Shown: positions 32,985 through 41,829 of the stretch, in pieces | Layout of the letters: the number at the start of each line of letters is the position of its first letter | Numbering within the stretch: position 1 is the first letter of the stretch | Assembly (NCBI RefSeq): GCF_001422405.1 | Contig: NZ_LMMV01000001.1 | Location: forward strand, 1,359,291 to 1,423,290 | Reading direction: 5' to 3' | From: Pseudorhodoferax sp. Leaf267 | GTDB lineage: Bacteria; Pseudomonadota; Gammaproteobacteria; Burkholderiales; Burkholderiaceae_C | DNA length: 64,000 nucleotides | Notes under the pieces: model-generated | What the model was told of the DNA's origin: nothing | Seen by the model: the letters and a program-made list of their open reading frames with translations, nothing else | Databases searched by the model: none | Program-made: the position numbers and the translations under genes

Positions 32985-33728
32985 ATGAACGAGAGAGTCG
33001 CATTGATCACGGGAGGTGCTGGCGGCATCGGCTCGGCATGTGCCGAAATGTTTGCCGCAGGCGGGTTGCAGGTGGCATTGGTCGACCGCAATCCGGACGT
33101 GCACCGACTTGCTGCAGCACTTGGCGAGAAGCACCATGTGCCGACCATCGGATTCGTCGTCGACCTTGCGCGCGAAGAAGAGGTTACCGCCTTGGCGCGC
33201 GACGCCCTGGCTTGGAAGGGGAGGGTTGACATTCTGGTCAACAACGCCGGCATCCATCCCAAACAGCTTGACCGCAAGTTCATGTTGGAAGAGGTGACCA
33301 ACGCGCACTGGGCTGAAGTGTTCGCGATCAACCTGACCGCGCCATTCATCTTGACGCGTGAATTGCTGCCCGAGATGAAGGCCAGGGGCTGGGGCAGGAT
33401 TGTCAACAACGCGTCGACCTCGGGGCGCACCGGACGCGTCAATGGCAGCACGCCTTATACCGCCTCCAAACACGGCCTGATCGGGCTGACGCGCAGCTCT
33501 GCCATCGAATCGGGACAGTCAGGCGTGACCGTCAATGCGATTGCGCCCGGACCGGTTTTAACCCAACGCATCATGAACGCGCCCGAATACCGCTCAGGCA
33601 AAGCGCAGATGGTGCGCTACGGCAAACCCGAGGAGGCTGCCGCGGTGATCAACTTTCTTGTGTCCGACCAAGCGGCGTACGTGAACGGTGCGGTCTATGA
33701 CGTCAATGGCGGAACGCTGATGGCATGA
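32985..33728 (+). CDS. SDR family oxidoreductase
   Basis: A 247-residue classical SDR of the 3-oxoacyl-ACP-reductase-like type. Cofactor motif TGGAGGIG, NNAG motif, Ser in IVNNASTSG and the YTASK catalytic pair are all present, and the C-terminus (YVNGAVYDVNGG) is normal. It should oxidise or reduce a hydroxy/keto substrate. The ATG at 32985 is the only reasonable start. The 303-base gap upstream means it may have its own promoter, and a hairpin follows it. Confidence 0.93.
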   Translation: MNERVALITGGAGGIGSACAEMFAAGGLQVALVDRNPDVHRLAAALGEKHHVPTIGFVVDLAREEEVTALARDALAWKGRVDILVNNAGIHPKQLDRKFMLEEVTNAHWAEVFAINLTAPFILTRELLPEMKARGWGRIVNNASTSGRTGRVNGSTPYTASKHGLIGLTRSSAIESGQSGVTVNAIAPGPVLTQRIMNAPEYRSGKAQMVRYGKPEEAAAVINFLVSDQAAYVNGAVYDVNGGTLMA

Positions 33729-33733
33729 ACCGG

Positions 33734-33756
33734 CGCTGACCGCCCCACGGTCAGCG
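33734..33756. terminator. Hairpin terminator between convergent SDR and LysR genes
   Basis: CGCTGACC and GGTCAGCG form a perfect 8-bp stem with a seven-base loop, five bases after the SDR stop codon. No T-run follows on the plus strand, so it is likely Rho-assisted, but its position between convergent genes supports a terminator role. Confidence 0.5.
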
Positions 33757-33828
33757 TGACAAATCGGGCAACCGCTCTCCACCCGCCGCCACAGCGCCTG
33801 GTCGACCCCGCGTGACGCCGGCCGGCCG

Positions 33829-34764
33829 CTATGCCGCCAGAGATTGAACGATTTCGATCATGTGATTCAGGGCGGGTGTCCGCTCCCCCTTTAACCAAGC
33901 AAACACGAAGGTGGTGGGATAGTCCATGTCGCTGAGCGGCAAGACAGTGAGCTCCGGCGGATAGATGAAGTTCTTGCCGATGATGGAAAGCCCGATTCCC
34001 ATACCGACAGAGATCAGGTTCATCTGCGACACAGTGGTGCTCACCTCCTGCACGATCCTCGGCTCGAAACCCGCCTCCCGGCAGAATTCAAGGATGGCGC
34101 CGTGTCCTGGGCTGCTAAGCCCGCGTGGAACCACGACAAAGCGCTCATTCGCCAGTTCCGCCAACTCGACCGACTCTTTACTGGCCAACGGATGGTCGCG
34201 CAGCATCACGACGCCAACGGTTCCAGTCTGGATCGGGACCCAGTCGAGTGCTGTGCGGTCCTGGCCATTGATCACCGGCGTGCTCCGACGTTTGCGCAGG
34301 AACACCGTGTCAGGTCCGAAGTGCATGAACCCCGCATGGATCTTTCCATCTTCCAGCAGCTTGTACTGGTCAATCGTCACTTGATCGATCAACGAGAGGA
34401 TGACATCCGGAAACTCCTCGCGAAAGCGCTTGATCGCACCGCGGAAGAGGGTGTGAAACAGGGTCAAGGAACCGTAGCCGATAGTGAGGGCGCCGCTCTT
34501 GCCCTCGCCGACGCGCTTGGTCATGGTCAGGGCGTCGTGCAGGTCGCTCATCAAGGCATTCAGCCTGGGCAGCAGTGCCTTGCCTGCCTCGGTAAGCTTG
34601 ACGCGGTGCGCCAGCCTCTCGAACAGCGCGGTACCGAGTTCGCTTTCCAGATCGGCGATGAGTTGTGACACGGCGGGCCGCGTCACATGCAGCCGCTCCG
34701 CCGCGCGGCCGAAATGTTCCTCCTCTGCAGCGGCCTTGAAATAGCGAAGGTGTCGAAGTTCCAT
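33829..34764 (-). CDS. LysR family transcriptional regulator
   Basis: A 311-residue LysR regulator. The N-terminal winged helix-turn-helix (MELRHLRYFKAAAEEEHFGRAAERLHVTRPAVSQLIADLE) is canonical, followed by the linker helix and the effector domain starting at GALTIGYGS. The gene is convergent with the SDR gene and is followed on its 5' side by the tandem dehydrogenase-like genes on the same strand. It is a candidate regulator for the divergent cupin/aldolase operons, whose shared promoter has an ATAACC dyad. That assignment is inference. Confidence 0.93.
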   Translation of the reverse strand: MELRHLRYFKAAAEEEHFGRAAERLHVTRPAVSQLIADLESELGTALFERLAHRVKLTEAGKALLPRLNALMSDLHDALTMTKRVGEGKSGALTIGYGSLTLFHTLFRGAIKRFREEFPDVILSLIDQVTIDQYKLLEDGKIHAGFMHFGPDTVFLRKRRSTPVINGQDRTALDWVPIQTGTVGVVMLRDHPLASKESVELAELANERFVVVPRGLSSPGHGAILEFCREAGFEPRIVQEVSTTVSQMNLISVGMGIGLSIIGKNFIYPPELTVLPLSDMDYPTTFVFAWLKGERTPALNHMIEIVQSLAA

Positions 34765-34836
34765 GGGGTGGCCTGTCAGGCGCGCTGCAACGGTGATGTC
34801 ATAGGCACGACGGCAGGCCCGCGGCGAAGCAAGCCG

Positions 34837-35697
34837 TCATGCGTCGGCAAACTTCATTTTGCCGGTCGATTCGTAGAAGAGCGCAATGTCATCCAACGTG
34901 GCGCCTGGTGCCAGGTCGTTCGACGCCATCTCGATGATGCTGCGCGCCAGGTTGCCGATGAGAACGGGGGCTCCGAAGCTTGCAGCGGCGCGTGAAAAGA
35001 TCTGGAGGTCCTGCACCACGTTGTTCAGAGGGACATCGGCCGTCGATTGTGCCGAGTGAAAACCTGGCAGCAGACGCTCTGATGCACTGCTCTGACCGGA
35101 ACTGTTGTTGAGCACCGTGTCCATGTCCCGCACCGACAGCCCTTGCTTGGCGCCCAGGCTGGCGCACTCGCACGTCACGACGCGATTGCAGATGGCGATG
35201 GCCTGGACGACCAGATAGGTCGCGTGCCCGTTGCCGCAGGATCCGGTTGCCACGACCCTGGAGGTGATGCAGTTCAACAGGGGTTGGACCTTGGCCACGG
35301 CGTCGGCGTCACCGCCGCAGAAGATGGCTGCGTGTGCACCGAGATCGGCCCAGATTTCGGCATGGACTGGCGCGTCGACCAACTGCACGCCGCGCGACTT
35401 CAGCGCGTCGGACAGGGTCCGCGTCGACTCGGGGTCGCCACTTGTGAGGTCGACCACGATCTTGCCCGGTGTGAGGCCGGCCGCAAATTCGTCGTGCTCG
35501 AAAACGACGTCATGCAGACTCTCTTGCGCTGTCTTGCTGCAGACCATGACGACGTCGCTGCGCGCCACCAGTGCCGCGAGGCTCAGGCTCTTCGGGTTCG
35601 CGCCTGATACGTCGAATACCGACACGTCATGTCGCCGTGCAATTTGATCGACGAGCCGTTGACCCAGGCCGCCGAAAGTCACGCATCCGATGTTCAT
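34837..35697 (-). CDS. Degenerate beta-hydroxyacid dehydrogenase-like protein
   Basis: A 286-residue NAD(P)-binding protein of the 3-hydroxyisobutyrate / 6-phosphogluconate dehydrogenase superfamily. The fold is followed throughout (VMVCSKTAQESLHD, VDLTSGDPESTR, LVDAPVHAE), but key positions differ. The dinucleotide motif reads TFGGLGQRL, lacking the last Gly, and the catalytic segment reads GNGHATYLVVQ with Tyr where the Lys should be. It might be a DUF1932-like branch or a non-catalytic partner. The ATG at 35697 lies one base after the stop of the intact paralogue 35699-36619, so the two are translationally linked and may work together. Confidence 0.85.
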   Translation of the reverse strand: MNIGCVTFGGLGQRLVDQIARRHDVSVFDVSGANPKSLSLAALVARSDVVMVCSKTAQESLHDVVFEHDEFAAGLTPGKIVVDLTSGDPESTRTLSDALKSRGVQLVDAPVHAEIWADLGAHAAIFCGGDADAVAKVQPLLNCITSRVVATGSCGNGHATYLVVQAIAICNRVVTCECASLGAKQGLSVRDMDTVLNNSSGQSSASERLLPGFHSAQSTADVPLNNVVQDLQIFSRAAASFGAPVLIGNLARSIIEMASNDLAPGATLDDIALFYESTGKMKFADA

Positions 35698-35698
35698 T

Positions 35699-36619
35699 TC
35701 AAACCCTTTCCGTGGGGGCTTGCGCGGCCGGAGCCGAAGCTACGAAGCGCACGTCTGCCTGGGACTCGATCAATCCGATCATCTGCTCGAGTCGAGCGTT
35801 CGGCCCAAGGGTGTTGACGCCGATCTGCAGCAGGCCGCGAACGACCGTGGTGATCGGCATTGGGGCGGAGGTCTCCACACCGAGCGCCAACGCCTGGTTC
35901 GTGTCCTTGAGCTGCAGAGCCAGGCCGAAGTTCGTCGCCTGCCGTCGTTCGGCGATGGCGTGGAGCATGCCGGTGGACGTGAAGTTGCGCGCCGTCGTCT
36001 GGTTGATGGCTTGCGTCATCACCTCCAGCGTCAACCCCATCTTGCGGCCAAGGGCCACGATCTCCAAGGTCGAAAACCGGCACCCGGTGTTCATGAGGTT
36101 GTTGACCGACTTCATAGTCTGGCCGTTGCCAACCCGGTCACCGCAGCGGTAGACATGGCGACTGATCGCTTCCAGCACAGGCCTGCACCTGTCGAACGCA
36201 GTCTGCGGGCCGGACGTGATGATCGACACCGTACCGGCTTCGGCCGCCGCCATCGAGCCCGAAACGGGCGCGTCGAACAGCACAACGTCCAGCTTTGCCA
36301 GGCGGTGGGCGAAGCTGCGGGTCTGCTCGGGAACACCACTGGTCTGATCGATCAGGATCTTGCCCGGCGACAGACCTTCGACCAGCCCCCCGGGACCGAA
36401 GATGACGTGGCCGACATCCGTGCTGCGCGGCAGGCACAGGAAAACAACATCGCACTGCCGCGCCATGTCGGCCGCTGTGGCCACCGCCACGGCACCTTTT
36501 GCCTCGAAGTCGGCGACGACTGCCGGGTTGAGATCCAGCACTTTCAATGGAAATTTTCCAATGATCTGACGCGCCAGCGCGCCTCCCATGGCCCCCAGGC
36601 CGATGTACCCGACATTCAT
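35699..36619 (-). CDS. NAD(P)-dependent beta-hydroxyacid dehydrogenase
   Basis: A 306-residue 3-hydroxyisobutyrate-dehydrogenase-type enzyme. It has GYIGLGAMG near residue 5, DAPVSGS near 115 and the catalytic Lys in GNGQTMKSVNN near 165. The ATG at 36619 follows GGAGACACAAG; an in-frame extension upstream is not conserved. It should convert a beta-hydroxy acid to the corresponding semialdehyde or keto acid. It heads a minus-strand unit with its degenerate paralogue and possibly the LysR gene, and two clear palindromes lie within 115 bases upstream of it. Confidence 0.92.
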   Translation of the reverse strand: MNVGYIGLGAMGGALARQIIGKFPLKVLDLNPAVVADFEAKGAVAVATAADMARQCDVVFLCLPRSTDVGHVIFGPGGLVEGLSPGKILIDQTSGVPEQTRSFAHRLAKLDVVLFDAPVSGSMAAAEAGTVSIITSGPQTAFDRCRPVLEAISRHVYRCGDRVGNGQTMKSVNNLMNTGCRFSTLEIVALGRKMGLTLEVMTQAINQTTARNFTSTGMLHAIAERRQATNFGLALQLKDTNQALALGVETSAPMPITTVVRGLLQIGVNTLGPNARLEQMIGLIESQADVRFVASAPAAQAPTERV

Positions 36620-36652
36620 CTTGTGTCTCCGGATCGCCAACAACTGACGAAC

Positions 36653-36667
36653 AATACTGCCAGTATT
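36653..36667. promoter_or_regulatory. Perfect 15-bp palindrome upstream of dehydrogenase pair
   Basis: AATACTGCCAGTATT is an exact dyad (AATACTG-C-CAGTATT) 34 bases before the ATG at 36619. Its position would overlap the -10 region or the transcript start, suiting a repressor site. The regulator is unknown. Confidence 0.6.
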
Positions 36668-36709
36668 CAAACTGCAGAGAAGCGGGTCAAGACACTTTTA
36701 TCAGCGATA

Positions 36710-36730
36710 TTGGTAAGCTTAACTTACCAA
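36710..36730. promoter_or_regulatory. TTGGTAAG/CTTACCAA palindrome
   Basis: TTGGTAAG and CTTACCAA form exact 8-bp arms around CTTAA. An A-run follows on the plus strand, which puts the T-run before the stem on the minus strand, so it is not an intrinsic terminator for either direction. It more likely is an upstream activator or GntR/LysR-type site for the gene starting at 36619, 91 bases away. Confidence 0.55.
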
Positions 36731-36800
36731 AAAAACTGACGCGTGCCTGCCCCTTTGAGCGCTGTACGGCCGGGCCCTGCTGCACCCGTCCAACCCCGCA

Positions 36801-37307
36801 TCAGGATCTCGCCTGTGCCAGCAAGGTCTCGGCATCGCTGACCTCGAAAGCCCCCGGCCGTTCGACATTCAGCGAAGTGACAACGCCGTCCTTGATCAAC
36901 ATCGAGTACCGGCTGCTGCGCACGCCCATGCCGCGTGCCGTGAGGTCCAGCGCGAGGCCGGCGGCATGGGTGAAGTCGGCACTGCCATCGCCGAGCATGC
37001 GCACCTTGCCCTCTGTTTTCTGGTCGCGCGCCCAGGCCCCCATCACGAACGCGTCGTTGACGCTCAAGCACCAGATCTCGTCGACCCCCGCCGCACCGAG
37101 AGCTTCCGCCTGTGCGATGTACCCGGGCACATGGCTCGCCGAGCAAGTCGGCGTGAAGGCACCGGGCAAGGCAAACAGCGCGATTGTCTTGCCCGCACTT
37201 GCCTTGATGACATCGACGGGATTCGGCCCCAGGCTGCAGCCCTCACCCTCGTGTTCGACGTACTCCATCAGAACGACTTCTGGAATCTTTTCACCAATCT
37301 TGATCAT
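36801..37307 (-). CDS. Peroxiredoxin (Prx5-like)
   Basis: A 168-residue thiol peroxidase of the AhpC/TSA family, Prx5 branch. The peroxidatic Cys55 is in the PGAFTPTCSASHVPGY motif. Three further Cys or Arg-region elements (WCLSVNDAFVMGAWARDQ and a conserved Arg in GMGVRSSRYSM) fit the family. The ATG at 37307 follows GGAGAAATC. It would reduce H2O2 or organic peroxides in the cytoplasm. It lies between LysR (37358) and the dehydrogenase pair on the same strand. A protective role during oxidative catabolism is possible. Confidence 0.94.
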   Translation of the reverse strand: MIKIGEKIPEVVLMEYVEHEGEGCSLGPNPVDVIKASAGKTIALFALPGAFTPTCSASHVPGYIAQAEALGAAGVDEIWCLSVNDAFVMGAWARDQKTEGKVRMLGDGSADFTHAAGLALDLTARGMGVRSSRYSMLIKDGVVTSLNVERPGAFEVSDAETLLAQARS

Positions 37308-37357
37308 GATTTCTCCATGTAAACGACGCCACAACAACAACAAGCACAGGCCGCCGA

Positions 37358-38266
37358 TCAATCACGCGAGAGGGCCTGCCCCACTTCTTCGATATGCCGG
37401 ATCAATTCATAACTCTCCCGTGTGAGTGGTGCGCTTTCCTGAAAAACCACGGCGATATCCCGTTTGAGCGACGAAACATCCAGCGGCAGTGCCTTCACGG
37501 AACCCGCGCGCACATCTGCTGCGACCGAATGGATCGGCAACAGCGCAAGATGGTCGCTAGAGGCGACCAGTGTTCTGGTGAAATTGATGGAGCCGCACTC
37601 CACCAGGTTGGCGGGAAATCGAATGCCTTGCTCATCCATCAGTTTTTCCAAGGCATTGCGCTGGGACCATCCGACCATCGGACAGATCCACGGATAAGCC
37701 GCTGCATCGGCCCACGCCAATGCGTCTTTGCGGAAGAGCGCGTGGCCCACACGCGCGAAGACAGACAGCCGATCGCGAAACAGGACGCGCTGCTTCAGTC
37801 CGTCCGACAGGATGTCGAAAAACTCGGTCTGACCGACCACGAAGTCGAATTCGCCGCGCTGCAGCCCGACCAAGAGTTCGATCTGCACCTTTTCGACCAC
37901 CCTGAGCAACCCCGCGGGTTGGGCCGTCCGCCAGCGCGCCACCGCCCCCGCGATCACGCTGCTGGCTAGGCTGGGCAAGGTGGCCAGGGTCAGCACGTTG
38001 GAGCGGGCCGGATGCCCGCAGGAACATGTCTGCGCCAGCGCCATCTCCTCGCGCATGGACCTCGCATGGGCATAGACCAGCTCACCCGATTTGGTGGGCC
38101 TGACGCCGCTTGCTCCGCGGTCGAGCAGCTTCACACCCAGATCGGCCTCCAGCCGATCCATCGACTTCGACAGCGCAGGCTGCGACACAGCGAGCTGCTT
38201 TGCCGCTTTGGCCAGACTGCCCCATTCGATGATCGTGGCCAGGTATAAAAGCTTGCGTGGGTCCAT
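37358..38266 (-). CDS. LysR family transcriptional regulator
   Basis: A 302-residue LysR regulator. The N-terminal helix-turn-helix (LYLATIIEWGSLAKAAKQLAVSQPALSKSMDRLE) and a pobR/cynR-like effector domain beginning near LTLATLPSLASS are visible. It lies 50 bases upstream of the peroxiredoxin gene on the same strand and about 77 bases downstream of a Bug gene (38344-39321). It may regulate the Bug - aldehyde dehydrogenase - Bug unit or the peroxiredoxin; no operator could be assigned to it specifically. Confidence 0.93.
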   Translation of the reverse strand: MDPRKLLYLATIIEWGSLAKAAKQLAVSQPALSKSMDRLEADLGVKLLDRGASGVRPTKSGELVYAHARSMREEMALAQTCSCGHPARSNVLTLATLPSLASSVIAGAVARWRTAQPAGLLRVVEKVQIELLVGLQRGEFDFVVGQTEFFDILSDGLKQRVLFRDRLSVFARVGHALFRKDALAWADAAAYPWICPMVGWSQRNALEKLMDEQGIRFPANLVECGSINFTRTLVASSDHLALLPIHSVAADVRAGSVKALPLDVSSLKRDIAVVFQESAPLTRESYELIRHIEEVGQALSRD

Positions 38267-38343
38267 GGCAGTGGCTTGGAAACGGATACGATCTCAGCAG
38301 CGATGCACCACGCGTCGTGCAAGTGCAGGACGGCTTGATCGGT

Positions 38344-39321
38344 TCAGTCCAGCGAGATCTTCAGCGACTTGATGACCTGGCCGAACTGCAGGTAGTCCTC
38401 GTCCATCACCTTGCGCAGATGCGCGGGGCTGCCAGCCCATGCCGCGAAGCCGACGGCGTCGAGCCGCTCCCGGATATCCGGTTCGGCCATGACCCGGATC
38501 ACGTCGGCGTTGACCCGCTCGACGATGGGTGCGGGCACGCCCGTCGGGGCGAATAGCGCCACCCAGGTGCGCGCCTCCAGGCTTGGCGGCCCACCCGCCT
38601 CGCGCACGGTCGGAACATCCGGATAGCTGGGGTGCCGCTGGAGTGCGGCCAGCGCCAACAGCTTGATCTTGCCGGCCTTGGCCAGGGGGCCAGCGGTAGC
38701 AGCCGTGCCGAACGCCCAGGCAATGTCGCCGCGGGCGATGCTGGTGTAGACCTGCGGTGTGTCCTTGATCGGGATGTGCGTCATGGGCAGTCCAAGCGCC
38801 GTGGCCAGGGTAGCCGCATTGACATGCAGCTGGCTGCCCACGCCCGACGATCCATAGGTCAGTTGCCCCTTGGCCTCCTTGGCCGCGGCAGCAAGGTCGG
38901 CAACGCTGTCCCACTTGGAATCGGCGCTCACCACGACGAAGTAGTTCGTCCGGTACATCGGCGCGACCGGCTCGAAGTCATGAAACGGATCGAACGGCAG
39001 TCTTTTGTGCAGATGCGGCTGGATGGCCACGTAAGAGGCGTCGACCAGAAGGAAGGTGTAGCCGTCGGCCGGTGATCGCTTGGCGGCTTCCACCCCGATC
39101 CAGCCATTGCCGCCAGGACGGTTGTCGATCACGACCGGGGTGCCCCACAGCTTTCCGAGCTTGTCGCCGACCAGTCGCATGACACCATCGGGCCCGGTGC
39201 CCGCCGGAAACGGAAGGATGATGCGCACTGGCTTGTTCGGAAACGGCTGTGCCCTCGACGGCGTCGGAAGCAAAGCCGCCATGCAGATCGAGCAGCACAG
39301 CTGTCGCCTAGAGAGTTTCAT
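38344..39321 (-). CDS. Bug-family TTT substrate-binding protein
   Basis: A receptor of 325 residues. The leader MKLSRRQLCCSICMAALL has a twin-arginine pattern (SRRQLC) and ends near SRAQ. The ligand loop is PFPAGTGPDGVMR, unusual in having Pro and Met in the helix start, and the next loop is VIDNRPGGNG. It ends KSLKISLD. The gene is last in the minus-strand unit Bug (40852) - aldehyde dehydrogenase (39356) - Bug, 34 bases after the aldehyde dehydrogenase stop. It is not close to the first Bug of the same unit, so the unit encodes two distinct receptors. Confidence 0.94.
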   Translation of the reverse strand: MKLSRRQLCCSICMAALLPTPSRAQPFPNKPVRIILPFPAGTGPDGVMRLVGDKLGKLWGTPVVIDNRPGGNGWIGVEAAKRSPADGYTFLLVDASYVAIQPHLHKRLPFDPFHDFEPVAPMYRTNYFVVVSADSKWDSVADLAAAAKEAKGQLTYGSSGVGSQLHVNAATLATALGLPMTHIPIKDTPQVYTSIARGDIAWAFGTAATAGPLAKAGKIKLLALAALQRHPSYPDVPTVREAGGPPSLEARTWVALFAPTGVPAPIVERVNADVIRVMAEPDIRERLDAVGFAAWAGSPAHLRKVMDEDYLQFGQVIKSLKISLD

Positions 39322-39355
39322 CTCAGATCCGTGGTCTGGTCTCGAACGCCTTGGT

Positions 39356-40837
39356 TCATCGCTGGACAAAGGCATTGGTCGCCGCATGTTCTGCGGCTGA
39401 GATGAAAACACTCTTGGTTTCCAGATACTCATTGACCGATTCGATGCCCTGCTCGCGCCCGATACCGGAGCGCTTCATTCCACCGAACGGCATCATGTAG
39501 CTATAGGTTCGGTAGGTATTGATCCAGACCGTCCCGACATGAAGCGCTTTCGACATGCGCAGTGCCCGCCCGATGCTTTTGGTCCAAACGGCAGCCACCA
39601 GCCCGAACGCCACGTCGTTGCCGATCTCGACCGCTTGTTCCTCTCCGCTGAACTCGATGATCGACAACACAGGACCGAACACCTCTTCCTGCGCAATGCG
39701 CATGCCGTTGGTCACGTCATCGAAAATCGTCGGTTCGACGAATTGCCCGCCCTGCAATCCAGGCCCGGCGGCCTGCTTCCCGCCCAGGATGCAACGTGCG
39801 CCCTCTTTTTTTGCGATCGCGATGTAATCCAGAACTTTCTGAAACTGAGGCGGCGTGGCGATCGGACCCACATTGGTCTGCGGGTCCATCGGGTCGCCGA
39901 GACGAATGTCTGTCGCCAGTTTCAAAAGCTTTTGAACGAACACTTCCTTGATGGACTTTTCAACCAGCAGTCGAGATCCCGCAGAGCACATCTGGCCTGC
40001 GGCACCGAAAATACCGGAAACCACGCCTGCCGCTGCCAGATCCAGATCGGCATCGGCGAACACAATGTTCGGCGACTTGCCGCCGAGTTCCAGTGACACG
40101 CGCTTCAGTGATCGCGCCGCTGTCTCGTAAATGCGGGTGCCAGTGGTGTCGGAGCCGGTGAAACTAATTTTGGCCACGTCCCGATGCTCCACCAGCGCAG
40201 CACCGACCTCCTGCCCCAGCCCGGTGACGACATTGAACACCCCATCCGGGACCCCCGCGTCCCGCATGAGAGCTGCCATCTCCAGCGTGCTGACTGACGC
40301 AAATTCAGAGGGCTTCACCACCACGGCGCAGCCTGCAGCCATGGCCGGCGCGCACTTGACGGTGGCAAACCACAGTGGTGAGTTCCACGCCGTCAGCGCC
40401 GCCACCACGCCGATCGGTTCGCGGGTCGTGAAGGCGAATATCTCTGGCTTTTCCACCGGCACGGACGATCCTTCGATCTTGTCAGCGAGTCCGGCGTAGT
40501 AGTACCAACACTCCGCGATGGCGTTCAGCTGCCCATGCATTTCCGCGAGCAGCTTCCCGTTGTCCCTGGCCTCGATCTCGGCCAGCCGAGCTGCATGGCT
40601 GGCCACTGCATCGCCGATATTGCGCATGACCCTGCCACGCCTGGTGGCCGACATGCGAGCCCACTCGCCCTTGGTCATAGCCATTCTGGCGGCAGCCACG
40701 GCACGGTCAGCGTCGTGGGCACTTCCGCGCGCAATCGAGGCCCAGGCTTCGCCGCGGTAGGGATCGACTGTCTCGATCCATTCCCCACAGTGTGGTTCGA
40801 CGTCTTTCCCGTCGATGAAATGCCCGTATCTCTTCAT
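39356..40837 (-). CDS. Aldehyde dehydrogenase family protein
   Basis: A full-length aldehyde dehydrogenase of 493 residues, paralogous along its whole length to the product of 2371-3858. Active-site residues are Asn152 in TAWNSP, Glu250 in SLELGGKS and Cys284 in GQMCSAG. It starts 14 bases after the Bug gene 40852-41829 with GAGGACAGAC upstream. In both copies the aldehyde dehydrogenase neighbours a Bug protein ending NNIRITD, but the gene order is reversed, so the pair has been rearranged since duplication or acquired independently. The substrate is unknown. Confidence 0.94.
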   Translation of the reverse strand: MKRYGHFIDGKDVEPHCGEWIETVDPYRGEAWASIARGSAHDADRAVAAARMAMTKGEWARMSATRRGRVMRNIGDAVASHAARLAEIEARDNGKLLAEMHGQLNAIAECWYYYAGLADKIEGSSVPVEKPEIFAFTTREPIGVVAALTAWNSPLWFATVKCAPAMAAGCAVVVKPSEFASVSTLEMAALMRDAGVPDGVFNVVTGLGQEVGAALVEHRDVAKISFTGSDTTGTRIYETAARSLKRVSLELGGKSPNIVFADADLDLAAAGVVSGIFGAAGQMCSAGSRLLVEKSIKEVFVQKLLKLATDIRLGDPMDPQTNVGPIATPPQFQKVLDYIAIAKKEGARCILGGKQAAGPGLQGGQFVEPTIFDDVTNGMRIAQEEVFGPVLSIIEFSGEEQAVEIGNDVAFGLVAAVWTKSIGRALRMSKALHVGTVWINTYRTYSYMMPFGGMKRSGIGREQGIESVNEYLETKSVFISAAEHAATNAFVQR

Positions 40838-40851
40838 GTCTGTCCTCAGTT

Positions 40852-41829
40852 TCAGTCGGTGATCCGGATGTTGTTCTCAGTGATGACTTCCCGCCACTTC
40901 GCGGCCTCGCCTGTCAGAAACGATTTCAATGCGGTGCCGGTCTTCAAATCAGTTTGAAAGGCCAAAGGCTTGAACCGGTTTTGAAACTCCGGCTCATTCA
41001 CCCCTTGGGTGATTGTCTCGGCAATTTTCGCAATGACCGCGGGGGTAGTTCCGGCAGGCGCCATGTACCCGTGCCACAGCACGGTATCGATCTGGGGGAG
41101 ACCCAACTCACGCGTGGTCGGCACATCGGTGAGATTACTCGACCGCTCTTGCGATGAAACTGCCAAAACACGCAAAAAACCGTCACTCCGCATTGGTGCC
41201 ACTTCCGATACCGAGGCAAACATCATGTCTGCAAATCCGGCCGCAATGGCTTGAAGACATTCCGGATTATTGCGATAGGGCACATGCAGCCCTGACCCGC
41301 CAATGGATCTCAAGAATTTCACCGCATTCAGGTGACCCATGGTCCCAACGCCGCCCGATGCAAATTTCACCCCACCTGGCGCTTTGGCCGCCGCCTTCAA
41401 GTCGTCCATGGTTTTTATATTTCCAGAGGCCGATACTGCGAGCGCCAATGGGAATCCGCCGACACCGATGATCGGAGAAAAACTGTCGAGGCTATATCGA
41501 ATTTTGTCGCGCAACACTGTCTGCACAATGCTCGTACCGATGAGGCAAAGCATCGTGTACCCATCAGCGGGAGCCGCAGCCACATGGCCGCCCGCAATGG
41601 TGGTCGAAGCACCACCCCGATTTTCGACAATCACTGGCTGAGCCCATCGGGTCGTCATGTACTGCCCCAACGAGCGGCTGATCAGATCATCCGTCCCGCC
41701 AGGCGCGTTTCCCACCACAATTTTGATGAGCCGCGACGGGTAGGCTCTGTCCGCAAGGGCGCGAGTTGTCGGGAACCCGATGGCTGCAAATCCCGAGGTT
41801 GCTTGCAATATCGATCGTCTTGAAAACAT
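40852..41829 (-). CDS. Bug-family TTT substrate-binding protein
   Basis: A receptor of 325 residues. The leader MFSRRSILQATSGFAAIG carries a twin-arginine motif (SRRSIL), suggesting Tat export. The ligand loop GNAPGGTDDLISR and the C-terminus NNIRITD make it the sister of the product of 1362-2336. The ATG at 41829 follows GAGGAGACATCC, a strong ribosome site. It is the first gene of the minus-strand unit that also has the aldehyde dehydrogenase and a second Bug. Upstream is an AT-rich region that must hold its promoter. Confidence 0.94.
   Translation of the reverse strand: MFSRRSILQATSGFAAIGFPTTRALADRAYPSRLIKIVVGNAPGGTDDLISRSLGQYMTTRWAQPVIVENRGGASTTIAGGHVAAAPADGYTMLCLIGTSIVQTVLRDKIRYSLDSFSPIIGVGGFPLALAVSASGNIKTMDDLKAAAKAPGGVKFASGGVGTMGHLNAVKFLRSIGGSGLHVPYRNNPECLQAIAAGFADMMFASVSEVAPMRSDGFLRVLAVSSQERSSNLTDVPTTRELGLPQIDTVLWHGYMAPAGTTPAVIAKIAETITQGVNEPEFQNRFKPLAFQTDLKTGTALKSFLTGEAAKWREVITENNIRITD

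Noticed and set aside
36710-36730. Reading the TTGGTAAG palindrome as an intrinsic terminator
   Set aside because: The A/T run is on the wrong side of the stem for transcripts in either direction; an operator role is more likely.
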